From the NCBI RefSeq assembly GCF_964355755.1, contig NC_092678.1, forward strand, positions 10,576,922 to 10,640,921: DNA of 64,000 bases, written 5' to 3'. This DNA comes from Antedon mediterranea. Lineage: Eukaryota > Echinodermata > Crinoidea > Comatulida > Antedonidae. The notes below the pieces were generated by a model. It had not been told where the DNA came from. It did not search any database and was given only the letters and a program-made list of their open reading frames with translations. Shown here one piece after another: positions 21,201-34,900 of this stretch (position 1 is the first letter of the stretch; every line of letters begins with the position of its first letter). The translations under genes and the position numbers were made by a program.

Positions 21201-24200
21201 CATTGGTGTTTTTATGTTAAAAAGTTTTTTCGAAAATCACAAAATGGTCTAAAACGTTTCCAAATGCGATTTGAAGCTCTTCTGTAGACTTTGATGTTTT
21301 GTGTGAAAAAGTTTTTTCGAAATGCTCAAAATGGTCTAAAACGTTTTTAAATACGATATTAAGCTGTTTTGTGCACTTTGATGGTTTGTGTGAAAAGTTT
21401 TAACGAAATGCTCAAAATGGTCAAAAACGGTTTCTAATGTGATTTTAAGCACTTTGATGTTTTTGTGTAACCAAGTTTTTTCGAAAATCACAAATTGGTC
21501 TAAAACGTCTCCAAATGCGATTTGAAGCTTTTCTAAACACTTTGGTGCTTTTATGTTAACAAGTTTTTTCGAAAATCACAAAATGGTCTAAAACGTCTCC
21601 AAATGCGATTTGAAGCTTTTCTAAACACTTTGGTGTTTTTATGTTAACAAGTTTTTTCGAAAATCACAAAATGGTCTAAAACGTCTCCAAATGCGATTTG
21701 AAGATATTCTGTACACTTTGATGTTTTGTGTGAAAAAGTTTTCTCGAAATGCTCAAAATGGTCTAAAACGTTTTCCAATACCATATTAAGCTATTTTGTG
21801 CAATTTGATGTTTTTATGTAACCAAGTTTTTTGAAATGCGATTTGAAGATATTCTGAGCACTTTGGTGTTTTTATGTTAAAAAGTTTTTTCGAAAATCAC
21901 AAAATGGTCTAAAACGTCTCCAAATGCGATTTGAAGATATTCTGAGCACTTTGGTGTTTTTATGTTAAAAAGTTTTTTCGAAAATCACAAAATGGTCTAA
22001 AACGTCTCCAAATGCGATTTGAAGCTATTCTGTACACTTTGATGTTTTGTGTGAAAAAGTTTTGTCGAAATGCTCAAAATGGTCTAAAACGTTTTTAAAA
22101 CGATATTAAGCTATTTTGTGCTCTTTGATGTTTTTGTGTAACCAAGTTTTTTCGAAAATCACAAAATGGTCTAAAAAGTCTCCAAATGCGATTTGAAGCT
22201 TTTCTAAGCACTTTGGTGTTTTTATGTTAACAAGTTTTTTCGAAAATCACAAAATGGTCTAAAACGTCTCAAAATGCGATTTGAAGGTATTCTGAGCACT
22301 TTGGTGTTTTTGTGTGAAAAGTTTTAACGAAATGCTCAAAATGGTCTAAAACGGTTTCTAATGTGATTTTAAGCACTTTGATGTTTTTGTGTAACCAAGT
22401 TTTTTCGAAAATCACAAAATGGTCTAAAACGTCTCCAAATGCGATTTGAAGCTATTCTGTACACTTTGATGTTTTGTGTGAAAAAAGTTTTGTCGAAATG
22501 CTCAAAATGGTCTAAAACGTTTTTAAAACGATATTGAGCTATTTTGTGCTCTTTGATGTTTTTGTGTAACCAAGTTTTATCGAAATGAACAAAATGGTCT
22601 AAAACGTCTCCAAATGCGATTTGAAGCTTTTCCAAGCACTTTGCTGTTTTTATGTTAACAGGTTTTTTCGAAAATCACAAAATGGTCTAAAACGTCTCAA
22701 AATGCGAATTGAAGGTATTCTGAGCACTTTGGTGTTTTTGTGTGAAAAGTTTTAACGAAATGCTCAAAATTGTCTAAAACGGTTTCTAATGTGATTTTAA
22801 GCACTTTGATGTTTTTGTAAAACCAAGTTTCATCGAAATGCACAAAATGGTCTAAAATGTCTCCAAATGCGATTTTAAGCTTTTCCAAGCACTTTGCTGT
22901 TTTTATGTTAACAAGCTTTTTCGAAAATCACAAAATGGTCTAAAACGTCTCCAAATGCGATTTGAAGATATTCTGAGCACTTTGGTGTTTTTATGTTAAA
23001 AAGTTTTTTCGAAAATCACAAAATGGTCTAAAACGTCTCCAAATGCGATTTGAAGATATTCTGAGAACTTTGGTGTTTTTATGTTAAAAAGTTTTTTCGA
23101 AAATCACAAAATGGTCTAAAACGTCTCCAAATGCGATTTGAAGCTATTCTGTACACTTTGATGTTTTGTGTGAAAAAGTTTTGTCGAAATGCTCAAAATG
23201 GTTTAAAACGTTTTTAAAACGATATTAAGCTATTTTGTGCTCTTTGATGTTTTTGTATAACCAAGTTTCATCGAAATGCACAAAATGGTCTAAAACGTCT
23301 CCAAATGCGATTTGAAGCTTTTCTAAGCACTTTGCTGTTTTTATGTTAACAAGTTTTTTCGAAAATCACAAAATGGTCTAAAACGTCTCCAAATGCGATT
23401 TGAAGATATTCTGAGCACTTTGGTGTTTTTATGTTAAAAAGTTTTTTCGAAAATCACAAAATGGTCTAAAACGTCTCCAAATGCGATTTGAAGATATTCT
23501 GAGCACTTTGGTGTTTTTATGTTAAAAAGTTTTTTCGAAAATCACAAAATTGTCTAAAACGTCTCCAAATGCGATTTGAAGCTATTCTGTACCCTTTGAT
23601 GTTTTGTGTGAAAAAGTTTTGTCGAAATGCTCAAAATGGTCTAAAACGTTTTTAAAACGATATAAAGCTATTTTGTGCTCTTTGATGTTTTTGTGTAACC
23701 AAGTTTTTTCGAAAATCACAAAATGGTCTAAAACGTCTCCAAATGCGATTTGAAGCTTTTCTAAGCACTTTGGTGTTTTTATGTTAACAAGTTTTTTCGA
23801 AAATCACAAAATGGTCTAAAACGTTTTAAAATGCGATTTGAAGGTATTCTGAGCACTTTGGTGTTTTTGTGTGAAAAGTTTTAACGAAATGCTCAAAATG
23901 GTCTAAAACGGTTTCTAATGTGATTTTAACCACTTTGATGTTTTTGTGTAACCAAGTTTTTTCGAAAATCACAAAATGGTCTAAAACGTCTCCAAATGCG
24001 ATTTGAAGCTTTTCTAAGCACTTTGGTGTTTTTATGTTAACAAGTTTTTTCGAAAATCACAAAATGGTCTAAAACGTCTCCAAATGCGATTTGAAGCTAT
24101 TCTGTACACTTTGATGTTTTGTGTGAAAAAGTTTCTCGAAATGCTCAAAATGGTCTAAAACGTTTTCCAATACCATATTAAGCTATTTTGTGCAATTTGA

Positions 24201-25673
24201 TGTTTTTGTGTAACCAAGTTTTTTGAAATGCGATATTAAGATATTCTGAGCACTTTGGTGTTTTTATGTTAAAAAGTTTTTTCGAAAATCACAAAATGGT
24301 CTAAAACGTCTCCAAATGCGATTTGAAGATATTCTGAGCACTTTGGTGTTTTTATGTTAAAAAGTTTTTTCGAAAATCACAAAATGGTCTAAAACGTCTC
24401 CAAATGCGATTTGAAGCTATTCTGTACACTTTGATGTTTTGTGTGAAAAAGTTTTGTCGAAATGCTCAAAATGGTCTAAAACGTTTTTAAAACGATATTA
24501 AGCTATTTTGTGCTCTTTGATGTTTTTGTGTAACCAAGTTTTTTCGAAAATCACGAAATGGTCTAAAACGTCTTCAAATGCGATTTGAAGCTTTTCTAAG
24601 CACTTTGGTGTTTTTATGTTAACAAGTTTTTTCGCAAATCACAAAATGGTCTAAAACGTCTCCAAATGCGATTTGAAGATATTCTGAGCACATTGGTGTT
24701 TTTATGTTAAAAAGTTTTGTCGAAATGCTCAAAATGGTCTAAAACGTTTTTAAAACGATATTAAGCTATTTTGTCCTCTTTGATGTTTTTATGTAACCAA
24801 GTTTCATCGAAATGAACAAAATGGTCTAAAACGTCTCCAAATGCGATTTGAAGCTTTTCCAAGCACTTTGCTGTTTTTATGTTAACAAGTTTTTTCGAAA
24901 ATCACAAAATGGTCTAAAACGTCTCAAAATGCGATTTGAAGGTATTCTGAGCACTTTGGTGTTTTTGTGTGAAAAGTTTTAACGAAATGCTCAAAATGGT
25001 CTAAAACGGTTTCTAATGTGATTTTAAGCACTTTGATGTTTTTGTATAACCAAGTTTCATCGAAATTCACAAAATGGTCTAAAACGTCTCCAAATGCGAT
25101 TTTAAGCTTTTCTAAGCACTTTGGTGTTTTTATGTTAACAAGGTTTTTCGAAAATCACAAAATGGTCTAAAACGTCTCCAAATGCGATTTGAAGATATTC
25201 TGAGCACTTTGGTGTTTTTATGTTAACAAGTTTTTTCGAAAATCACAAAATGGTCTAAAACGTCTAAAAATACGATATTAAGCTGTTTTGTGCACTTTGA
25301 TGATTTGTGTGAAAAGTTTTAACGAAATGCTCAAAATGGTCTAAAACGGTTTCTAATGTGATTTTAAGCACTTTGATGTTTTTATGTAGCCAAGTTTTTT
25401 CGAAAATCACAAAATGGTCAAAAACGTCTCCAAATGCGATTTGAAGCTTTTCTAAGCACTTTGGTTTTTTTATGTTAACAAGTTTTTTCGAAAATCACAA
25501 AATGGTCTAAAACGTCTTCAAATGCGATTTGAAGATATTCTGAGCACTTTGGTGTTTTTCTGTTAAAAAGTATTTTCGAAAATCACAAAATGGTCTAAAA
25601 CGTCTCCAAATGCGATTTGAAGCTATTCTGTACACTTTGATGTTTTGTGTGAAAAAGTTTTGTCAAAATGCTC
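18239..25673 (+). repeat. HOR interval 3, 7435 bp, lacks the core module
   Basis: Begins with m1 but then goes directly into A, B, H, C, D strings; none of m2, m3, m4, m5 is present. It holds repeated H-H-E-A blocks, fused G monomers at 20735, 21833 and 24225, and m7 at 25559. The sequence from 20203 onward is the left part of the 8.2 kb duplication. Confidence 0.85.
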
Positions 25674-28425
25674 AAAATGGTCTAAAACGTTTTTAAAACG
25701 ATATTAAGCTATTTTGTGCTCTTTGATGTGTTTGTATAACCAAGTTTTTTCGAAAATCACAAAATGGTCTAAAACGTCTCCAAATGCGATTTGAAGCTAT
25801 TCTGTACACTTTTATGTTTTGTGTGAAAAGTTTTGTCGAAATGCTCAAAATGGTCTAAAACGTTTTTAAAACGATATTAAGCTATTTTGTGCTCTTTGAT
25901 GTTTTTGTGTAACCAAGTTTCATCGAAATGAACAAAATGGTCTAAAACGTCTCCAAATGCGATTTGAAGCTTTTCTAAGCACTTTGGTGTTTTTATGTTA
26001 ACAAGTTTTTTCGAAAATCACAAAATGGTCTAAAACGTCTCCAAATGCGATTTGAAGCTTTTCTAAGCACTTTGGTGTTTTTATGTTAACAAGTTTTTTC
26101 GAAAATCACAAAATGGTCTAAAACGTCTCAAAATGCGATTTGAAGGTATTCTGAGCACTTTGGTGTTTTTGTGTGAAAAGTTTTAACGAAATGCTCAAAA
26201 TGGTCTAAAACGGTTTCTAATGTGATTTTAACCACTTTGATGTTTTTGTGTAACCAAGTTCTTTTCGAAAATCACAAAATGGTCTAAAACGTCTCCAAAT
26301 GCGATTTGAAGCTCTTCTGTACACTTTGATGTTTTGTGTGAAAAAGTTTTGTCGAAATGCTCAAAATGGTCTAAAACGTTTTTAAATACGATATTAAGCT
26401 GTTTTGTGCACTTTGATGATTTGTGTGAAAAGTTTTAACGAAATGCTCAAAATAGTCTATAACGGTTTCTAATGTGATTTTAAGCACTTTGATGTTTTTG
26501 TGTAATCAAGTTTTTTTGGAAATCACAAAATGGTCTAAAACGTCTCCAAATGCGATTTGAAGCTTTTCTAAGCACTTTGGTGTTTTTATGTTAACAAGTT
26601 TTTTCGAAAATCACAAAATGGTCTAAAACGTCTCAAAATGCGATTTGAAGGTATTCTGAGCACTTTGGTGTTTTTGTGTGAAAAGTTTTAACGAAATGCT
26701 CAAAATGGTCTAAAACGGTTTCTAATGTGATTTTAACCACTTTGATGTTTTTGTGTAACCAAGTTTTTTCGAAAATCACAAAATGGTCTAAAACGTCTCC
26801 AAATGCGATTTGAAGCTATTCTGTACACTTTGATGTTTTGTGTGAAAAAAGTTTTGTCGAAATGCTCAAAATGGTCTAAAACGTTTTTAAAACGATATTA
26901 AGCTATTTTATGCTCTTTGATGTTTTTGTGTAACCAAGTTTTTTCGAAAATCACAAAATTGTCTAAAACGTCTCCGAATGCGATTTGAAGCTCTTCTGTA
27001 CACTTTGATGTTTTGTGTGAAAAAGTTTTCTCGGAATGCTAAAAATGGTATAAAAACGTTTTCCAATACCATATTAAGCTATTTTGTGCAATTTGATGTT
27101 TTTGTGTAACCAAGTTTTTTCAAAAATCACAAAATTGTCTAAAACGTCTCCGAATGCGATTTGAAGCTCTTCTGTACACTTTGATGTTTTGTGTGAAAAA
27201 GTTTTCTCGAAATGCTAAAAATGGTCTAAAACGTTTTCCAATACCATATTAAGCTATTTTGTGCAATTTGATGTTTTTGTGTAACAAAGTTTTTTCGAAA
27301 ATCACAAAATGGTCTAAAACGTCTCCAAATGCGATTTGAAGATATTCTGAGCACTTTGGTGTTTTTATGTTAAAAAGTTTTTTGGAAAATCACAAAATGG
27401 TCTAAAACGACTCCAAATGCGATTTGAAGCTATCCTGTACACTTTGATGTTTTGTGTGAAAAAGTTTTGTCGAAATGCTCAAAATGATCTAAAACGTTTT
27501 TAAAACGATATTAAGCTATTTTGTGCTCTTTGATGTTTTTGTGTATCCAAGTTTCATCGAAATGAACAAAATGGTCTAAAACGTCTCCAAATGCGATTTG
27601 AAGGTATTCTGAGCACTTTGGTGTTTTTGTGTGAAAAGTTTTAACGAAATGCTCAAAATGGTCTAAAACGGTTTCTAATGTGATTTTAACCACTTTGATG
27701 TTTTTGTGTAACCAAGTTCTTTTCGAAAATCACAAAATGGTCTAAAACGTCTCCAAATGCGATTTGAAGCTTTTCTAAGCACTTTGGTGTTTTTATGTTA
27801 AAAAGTTTTTTCGAAAATCACAAAATGGTCTAAAACGTCTCCAAATGCGATTTGAAGCTCTTCTGTACACTTTGATGTTTTGTGTGAAAAAGTTTTGTCG
27901 AAATGCTCAAAATGGTCTAAAACGTTTTTAAATACGATATTAAGCTGTTTTGTGCACTTTGATGATTTGTGTGAAAAGTTTTAACGAAATGTTCAAAATA
28001 GTCTAAAACGGTTTCTAATGTGATTTTAGGCACTTTGATGTTTTTGTGTAACCAAGTTTTTTCGGAAATCACAAAATGGTCTAAAACGTCTCAAAATGCG
28101 ATTTGAAGCTTTTCTAAGCACTTTGGTGTTTTTATGTTAACAAGTTTTTTCGAAAATCACAAAATGGTCTAAAACGTCTCAAAATGCGATTGAAGGTATT
28201 CTGAGCACTTTGGTGTTTTTGTGTGAAAAGTTTTAACGAAATGCTCAAAATGGTCTAAAACGGTTCTAATGTGATTTTAAGCACTTTGATGTTTTTGTAT
28301 AACCAAGTTTCATCGAAATGCTCAAAATGATGTAAAACGTTTTTAAAACGATATTAAGCTATTTTGTGCTCTTTGATGTTTTTGTGTAACCAAGTTTTTT
28401 CGAAAATCACAAAATGGTCTAAAAC
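20203..28425 (+). repeat. 8.2 kb duplicated block, copy 1
   Basis: Matches 28986-37208 at a fixed offset of 8783 bp over 8223 bp. At the left, bases diverge just before 20203 and 28986 (TTAAAAAG against TAACCAAG); at the right, at 28426 and 37209 (AAAACGTC against AAAACATC). By eye I noticed three substitutions: 22756/31539 C to T, 23953/32736 C to A and 24757/33540 G to T. Spacer 28426-28985 completes the 8783 bp unit. Confidence 0.9.
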
Positions 28426-28777
28426 GTCTCCAAATGCGATTTGAAGCTTTTCTAAGCACTTTGGTGTTTTTATGTTAACAAGTTTTTTCGAAAATCACAA
28501 AATGGTCTAAAACGTCTCAAAATGCGATTTGAAGGTATTCTGAGCACTTTGGTGTTTTTGTGTGAAAAGTTTTAACGAAATGCTCAAAATGGTCTAAAAC
28601 GGTTTCTAATGTGATTTTAACCACTTTGATGTTTTTGTGTAACAAAGTTTTTTCGAAAATCACAAAATGGTCTAAAACGTCTCCAAATGCGATTTGAAGC
28701 TTTTCTAAGCACTTTGGTGTTTTTATGTTAACAAGTTTTTTCGAAAATCACAAAATGGTCTAAAACGTCTCAAATAG
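25674..28777 (+). repeat. Core module, partial (m1-m4)
   Basis: Spacings 782, 952 and 1361 bp. It lacks one B monomer in the m1-m2 gap and stops after m4, where the second 8.2 kb copy begins. Confidence 0.82.
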
Positions 28778-28809
28778 CGATTTGAAGCTATTCTGTACAC
28801 TTTGATGTT

Positions 28810-28850
28810 TTGTGTTAAACAAGTTTTTTCGAAAATCACAAAATGGTCTA
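28810..28850 (+). repeat. Hybrid monomer at a recombination joint
   Basis: An E monomer reads TGTGTTAAACAAG and then takes on a B-type tail. In the m4 region of other cores the E monomer continues TGTGTTAAAAAAG or TGTGTGAAAAAAG and ends GCTC. This is where interval 4 leaves the core module, and it is the only TTAAACAAG that I saw. Confidence 0.7.
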
Positions 28851-28985
28851 AAACGTCTCAAAATGCGATTTGAAGGTATTCTGAGCACTTTGGTGTTTTT
28901 GTGTGAAAAGTTTTAACGAAATGCTCAAAATGGTCTAAAACGGTTTCTAATGTGATTTTAAGCACTTTGATGTTTTTGTGTAACC

Positions 28986-31900
28986 AAGTTTTTTCGAAAA
29001 TCACAAAATGGTCTAAAACGTCTCCAAATGCGATTTGAAGCTATTCTGTACACTTTGATGTTTTGTGTGAAAAAGTTTTGTCGAAATGCTCAAAATGGTT
29101 TAAAACGTTTTTAAAACGATATTAAGTTATTTTGTGCTCTTTGATGTTTTTGTGTAACCAAGTTTCATCGAAATGAACAAAATGGTCTAAAACGTCTCCA
29201 AATGCGATTTGAAGCTTTTCCAAGCACTTTGCTGTTTTTATGTTAACAAGTTTTTTCGAAAATCACAAAATGGTGTAAAACGTCTCAAAACGCGATTTGA
29301 AGGTATTCTGAGCACTTTGGTGTTTTTGTGTGAAAAGTTTTAACGAAATGCTCAAAATGGTCTAAAACGGTTCTAATGTGATTTTAAGCTATTCTAGACA
29401 CTTTGATGTTTTGTGTGAAAAAGTTTTCTCGAAATGCTCAAAATGGTCTAAAACGTTTTCCAATACCATATTAAGCTATTTTGTGCAATTTGATGTTTTT
29501 GTGTAACCAAGTTTTTTGAAATGCGATTTGAAGATATTCTGAGGACTTTGGTGTTTTTATGTTAAAAAGTTTTTTCGAAAATCACAAAATGGTCTAAAAC
29601 GTCTCCAAATGCGATTTGAAGATATTCTGAGCACTTTGGTGTTTTTATGTTAAAAAGTTTTTTCGAAAATCACAAAATGGTCTAAAACGTCTCCAAATGC
29701 GAGTTGAAGCTATTCTGTACACTTTGATGTTTTGTGTGAAAAAGTTTTGTCGAAATGCTCAAAATGGTCTAAAACGTTTTTAAAACGATATTAAGCTATT
29801 TTGTGCTCTTTGATGTTTTTGTGTAACCAAGTTTTTTCGAAAATCACAAAATGGTCTAAAACGTCTCCAAATGCGATTTGAAGCTTTTCTAAGCACTTTG
29901 GTGTTTTTATGTTAACAAGTTTTTTCGCAAATCACAAAATGGTCTAAAACGTCTCCAAATGCGATTTGAAGATATTCTGAGCACATTGGTGTTTTTATGT
30001 TAAAAAGTTTTTTCGAAAATCACAAAATGGTCTAAAACGTTTCCAAATGCGATTTGAAGCTCTTCTGTAGACTTTGATGTTTTGTGTGAAAAAGTTTTTT
30101 CGAAATGCTCAAAATGGTCTAAAACGTTTTTAAATACGATATTAAGCTGTTTTGTGCACTTTGATGGTTTGTGTGAAAAGTTTTAACGAAATGCTCAAAA
30201 TGGTCAAAAACGGTTTCTAATGTGATTTTAAGCACTTTGATGTTTTTGTGTAACCAAGTTTTTTCGAAAATCACAAATTGGTCTAAAACGTCTCCAAATG
30301 CGATTTGAAGCTTTTCTAAACACTTTGGTGCTTTTATGTTAACAAGTTTTTTCGAAAATCACAAAATGGTCTAAAACGTCTCCAAATGCGATTTGAAGCT
30401 TTTCTAAACACTTTGGTGTTTTTATGTTAACAAGTTTTTTCGAAAATCACAAAATGGTCTAAAACGTCTCCAAATGCGATTTGAAGATATTCTGTACACT
30501 TTGATGTTTTGTGTGAAAAAGTTTTCTCGAAATGCTCAAAATGGTCTAAAACGTTTTCCAATACCATATTAAGCTATTTTGTGCAATTTGATGTTTTTAT
30601 GTAACCAAGTTTTTTGAAATGCGATTTGAAGATATTCTGAGCACTTTGGTGTTTTTATGTTAAAAAGTTTTTTCGAAAATCACAAAATGGTCTAAAACGT
30701 CTCCAAATGCGATTTGAAGATATTCTGAGCACTTTGGTGTTTTTATGTTAAAAAGTTTTTTCGAAAATCACAAAATGGTCTAAAACGTCTCCAAATGCGA
30801 TTTGAAGCTATTCTGTACACTTTGATGTTTTGTGTGAAAAAGTTTTGTCGAAATGCTCAAAATGGTCTAAAACGTTTTTAAAACGATATTAAGCTATTTT
30901 GTGCTCTTTGATGTTTTTGTGTAACCAAGTTTTTTCGAAAATCACAAAATGGTCTAAAACGTCTCCAAATGCGATTTGAAGCTTTTCTAAGCACTTTGGT
31001 GTTTTTATGTTAACAAGTTTTTTCGAAAATCACAAAATGGTCTAAAACGTCTCAAAATGCGATTTGAAGGTATTCTGAGCACTTTGGTGTTTTTGTGTGA
31101 AAAGTTTTAACGAAATGCTCAAAATGGTCTAAAACGGTTTCTAATGTGATTTTAAGCACTTTGATGTTTTTGTGTAACCAAGTTTTTTCGAAAATCACAA
31201 AATGGTCTAAAACGTCTCCAAATGCGATTTGAAGCTATTCTGTACACTTTGATGTTTTGTGTGAAAAAAGTTTTGTCGAAATGCTCAAAATGGTCTAAAA
31301 CGTTTTTAAAACGATATTGAGCTATTTTGTGCTCTTTGATGTTTTTGTGTAACCAAGTTTTATCGAAATGAACAAAATGGTCTAAAACGTCTCCAAATGC
31401 GATTTGAAGCTTTTCCAAGCACTTTGCTGTTTTTATGTTAACAGGTTTTTTCGAAAATCACAAAATGGTCTAAAACGTCTCAAAATGCGAATTGAAGGTA
31501 TTCTGAGCACTTTGGTGTTTTTGTGTGAAAAGTTTTAATGAAATGCTCAAAATTGTCTAAAACGGTTTCTAATGTGATTTTAAGCACTTTGATGTTTTTG
31601 TAAAACCAAGTTTCATCGAAATGCACAAAATGGTCTAAAATGTCTCCAAATGCGATTTTAAGCTTTTCCAAGCACTTTGCTGTTTTTATGTTAACAAGCT
31701 TTTTCGAAAATCACAAAATGGTCTAAAACGTCTCCAAATGCGATTTGAAGATATTCTGAGCACTTTGGTGTTTTTATGTTAAAAAGTTTTTTCGAAAATC
31801 ACAAAATGGTCTAAAACGTCTCCAAATGCGATTTGAAGATATTCTGAGAACTTTGGTGTTTTTATGTTAAAAAGTTTTTTCGAAAATCACAAAATGGTCT

Positions 31901-34900
31901 AAAACGTCTCCAAATGCGATTTGAAGCTATTCTGTACACTTTGATGTTTTGTGTGAAAAAGTTTTGTCGAAATGCTCAAAATGGTTTAAAACGTTTTTAA
32001 AACGATATTAAGCTATTTTGTGCTCTTTGATGTTTTTGTATAACCAAGTTTCATCGAAATGCACAAAATGGTCTAAAACGTCTCCAAATGCGATTTGAAG
32101 CTTTTCTAAGCACTTTGCTGTTTTTATGTTAACAAGTTTTTTCGAAAATCACAAAATGGTCTAAAACGTCTCCAAATGCGATTTGAAGATATTCTGAGCA
32201 CTTTGGTGTTTTTATGTTAAAAAGTTTTTTCGAAAATCACAAAATGGTCTAAAACGTCTCCAAATGCGATTTGAAGATATTCTGAGCACTTTGGTGTTTT
32301 TATGTTAAAAAGTTTTTTCGAAAATCACAAAATTGTCTAAAACGTCTCCAAATGCGATTTGAAGCTATTCTGTACCCTTTGATGTTTTGTGTGAAAAAGT
32401 TTTGTCGAAATGCTCAAAATGGTCTAAAACGTTTTTAAAACGATATAAAGCTATTTTGTGCTCTTTGATGTTTTTGTGTAACCAAGTTTTTTCGAAAATC
32501 ACAAAATGGTCTAAAACGTCTCCAAATGCGATTTGAAGCTTTTCTAAGCACTTTGGTGTTTTTATGTTAACAAGTTTTTTCGAAAATCACAAAATGGTCT
32601 AAAACGTTTTAAAATGCGATTTGAAGGTATTCTGAGCACTTTGGTGTTTTTGTGTGAAAAGTTTTAACGAAATGCTCAAAATGGTCTAAAACGGTTTCTA
32701 ATGTGATTTTAACCACTTTGATGTTTTTGTGTAACAAAGTTTTTTCGAAAATCACAAAATGGTCTAAAACGTCTCCAAATGCGATTTGAAGCTTTTCTAA
32801 GCACTTTGGTGTTTTTATGTTAACAAGTTTTTTCGAAAATCACAAAATGGTCTAAAACGTCTCCAAATGCGATTTGAAGCTATTCTGTACACTTTGATGT
32901 TTTGTGTGAAAAAGTTTCTCGAAATGCTCAAAATGGTCTAAAACGTTTTCCAATACCATATTAAGCTATTTTGTGCAATTTGATGTTTTTGTGTAACCAA
33001 GTTTTTTGAAATGCGATATTAAGATATTCTGAGCACTTTGGTGTTTTTATGTTAAAAAGTTTTTTCGAAAATCACAAAATGGTCTAAAACGTCTCCAAAT
33101 GCGATTTGAAGATATTCTGAGCACTTTGGTGTTTTTATGTTAAAAAGTTTTTTCGAAAATCACAAAATGGTCTAAAACGTCTCCAAATGCGATTTGAAGC
33201 TATTCTGTACACTTTGATGTTTTGTGTGAAAAAGTTTTGTCGAAATGCTCAAAATGGTCTAAAACGTTTTTAAAACGATATTAAGCTATTTTGTGCTCTT
33301 TGATGTTTTTGTGTAACCAAGTTTTTTCGAAAATCACGAAATGGTCTAAAACGTCTTCAAATGCGATTTGAAGCTTTTCTAAGCACTTTGGTGTTTTTAT
33401 GTTAACAAGTTTTTTCGCAAATCACAAAATGGTCTAAAACGTCTCCAAATGCGATTTGAAGATATTCTGAGCACATTGGTGTTTTTATGTTAAAAAGTTT
33501 TGTCGAAATGCTCAAAATGGTCTAAAACGTTTTTAAAACTATATTAAGCTATTTTGTCCTCTTTGATGTTTTTATGTAACCAAGTTTCATCGAAATGAAC
33601 AAAATGGTCTAAAACGTCTCCAAATGCGATTTGAAGCTTTTCCAAGCACTTTGCTGTTTTTATGTTAACAAGTTTTTTCGAAAATCACAAAATGGTCTAA
33701 AACGTCTCAAAATGCGATTTGAAGGTATTCTGAGCACTTTGGTGTTTTTGTGTGAAAAGTTTTAACGAAATGCTCAAAATGGTCTAAAACGGTTTCTAAT
33801 GTGATTTTAAGCACTTTGATGTTTTTGTATAACCAAGTTTCATCGAAATTCACAAAATGGTCTAAAACGTCTCCAAATGCGATTTTAAGCTTTTCTAAGC
33901 ACTTTGGTGTTTTTATGTTAACAAGGTTTTTCGAAAATCACAAAATGGTCTAAAACGTCTCCAAATGCGATTTGAAGATATTCTGAGCACTTTGGTGTTT
34001 TTATGTTAACAAGTTTTTTCGAAAATCACAAAATGGTCTAAAACGTCTAAAAATACGATATTAAGCTGTTTTGTGCACTTTGATGATTTGTGTGAAAAGT
34101 TTTAACGAAATGCTCAAAATGGTCTAAAACGGTTTCTAATGTGATTTTAAGCACTTTGATGTTTTTATGTAGCCAAGTTTTTTCGAAAATCACAAAATGG
34201 TCAAAAACGTCTCCAAATGCGATTTGAAGCTTTTCTAAGCACTTTGGTTTTTTTATGTTAACAAGTTTTTTCGAAAATCACAAAATGGTCTAAAACGTCT
34301 TCAAATGCGATTTGAAGATATTCTGAGCACTTTGGTGTTTTTCTGTTAAAAAGTATTTTCGAAAATCACAAAATGGTCTAAAACGTCTCCAAATGCGATT
34401 TGAAGCTATTCTGTACACTTTGATGTTTTGTGTGAAAAAGTTTTGTCAAAATGCTCAAAATGGTCTAAAACGTTTTTAAAACGATATTAAGCTATTTTGT
34501 GCTCTTTGATGTGTTTGTATAACCAAGTTTTTTCGAAAATCACAAAATGGTCTAAAACGTCTCCAAATGCGATTTGAAGCTATTCTGTACACTTTGATGT
34601 TTTGTGTGAAAAGTTTTGTCGAAATGCTCAAAATGGTCTAAAACGTTTTTAAAACGATATTAAGCTATTTTGTGCTCTTTGATGTTTTTGTGTAACCAAG
34701 TTTCATCGAAATGAACAAAATGGTCTAAAACGTCTCCAAATGCGATTTGAAGCTTTTCTAAGCACTTTGGTGTTTTTATGTTAACAAGTTTTTTCGAAAA
34801 TCACAAAATGGTCTAAAACGTCTCCAAATGCGATTTGAAGCTTTTCTAAGCACTTTGGTGTTTTTATGTTAACAAGTTTTTTCGAAAATCACAAAATGGT

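Larger units (their letters stand above)
25674..34456 (+). repeat. HOR interval 4, 8783 bp
   Basis: Starts with a core module: m2 26456, m3 27408, m4 28769. The m1-m2 distance is 782 bp instead of 870 because one B monomer is missing. After m4 the array switches, through a hybrid monomer near 28818 (TGTGTTAAACAAG), into a second copy of 20203 onward. Its length equals the 8783 bp offset of the 8.2 kb duplication, as expected if both m1 copies belong to the duplicated block. Confidence 0.85.

Noticed and set aside
22369-22888. Family of 60-88 residue minus-strand open frames repeated over the window
   Set aside because: Each is the reverse translation of two or three monomers. Copies differ exactly as the satellite does, and frames stop at monomers of other lengths.
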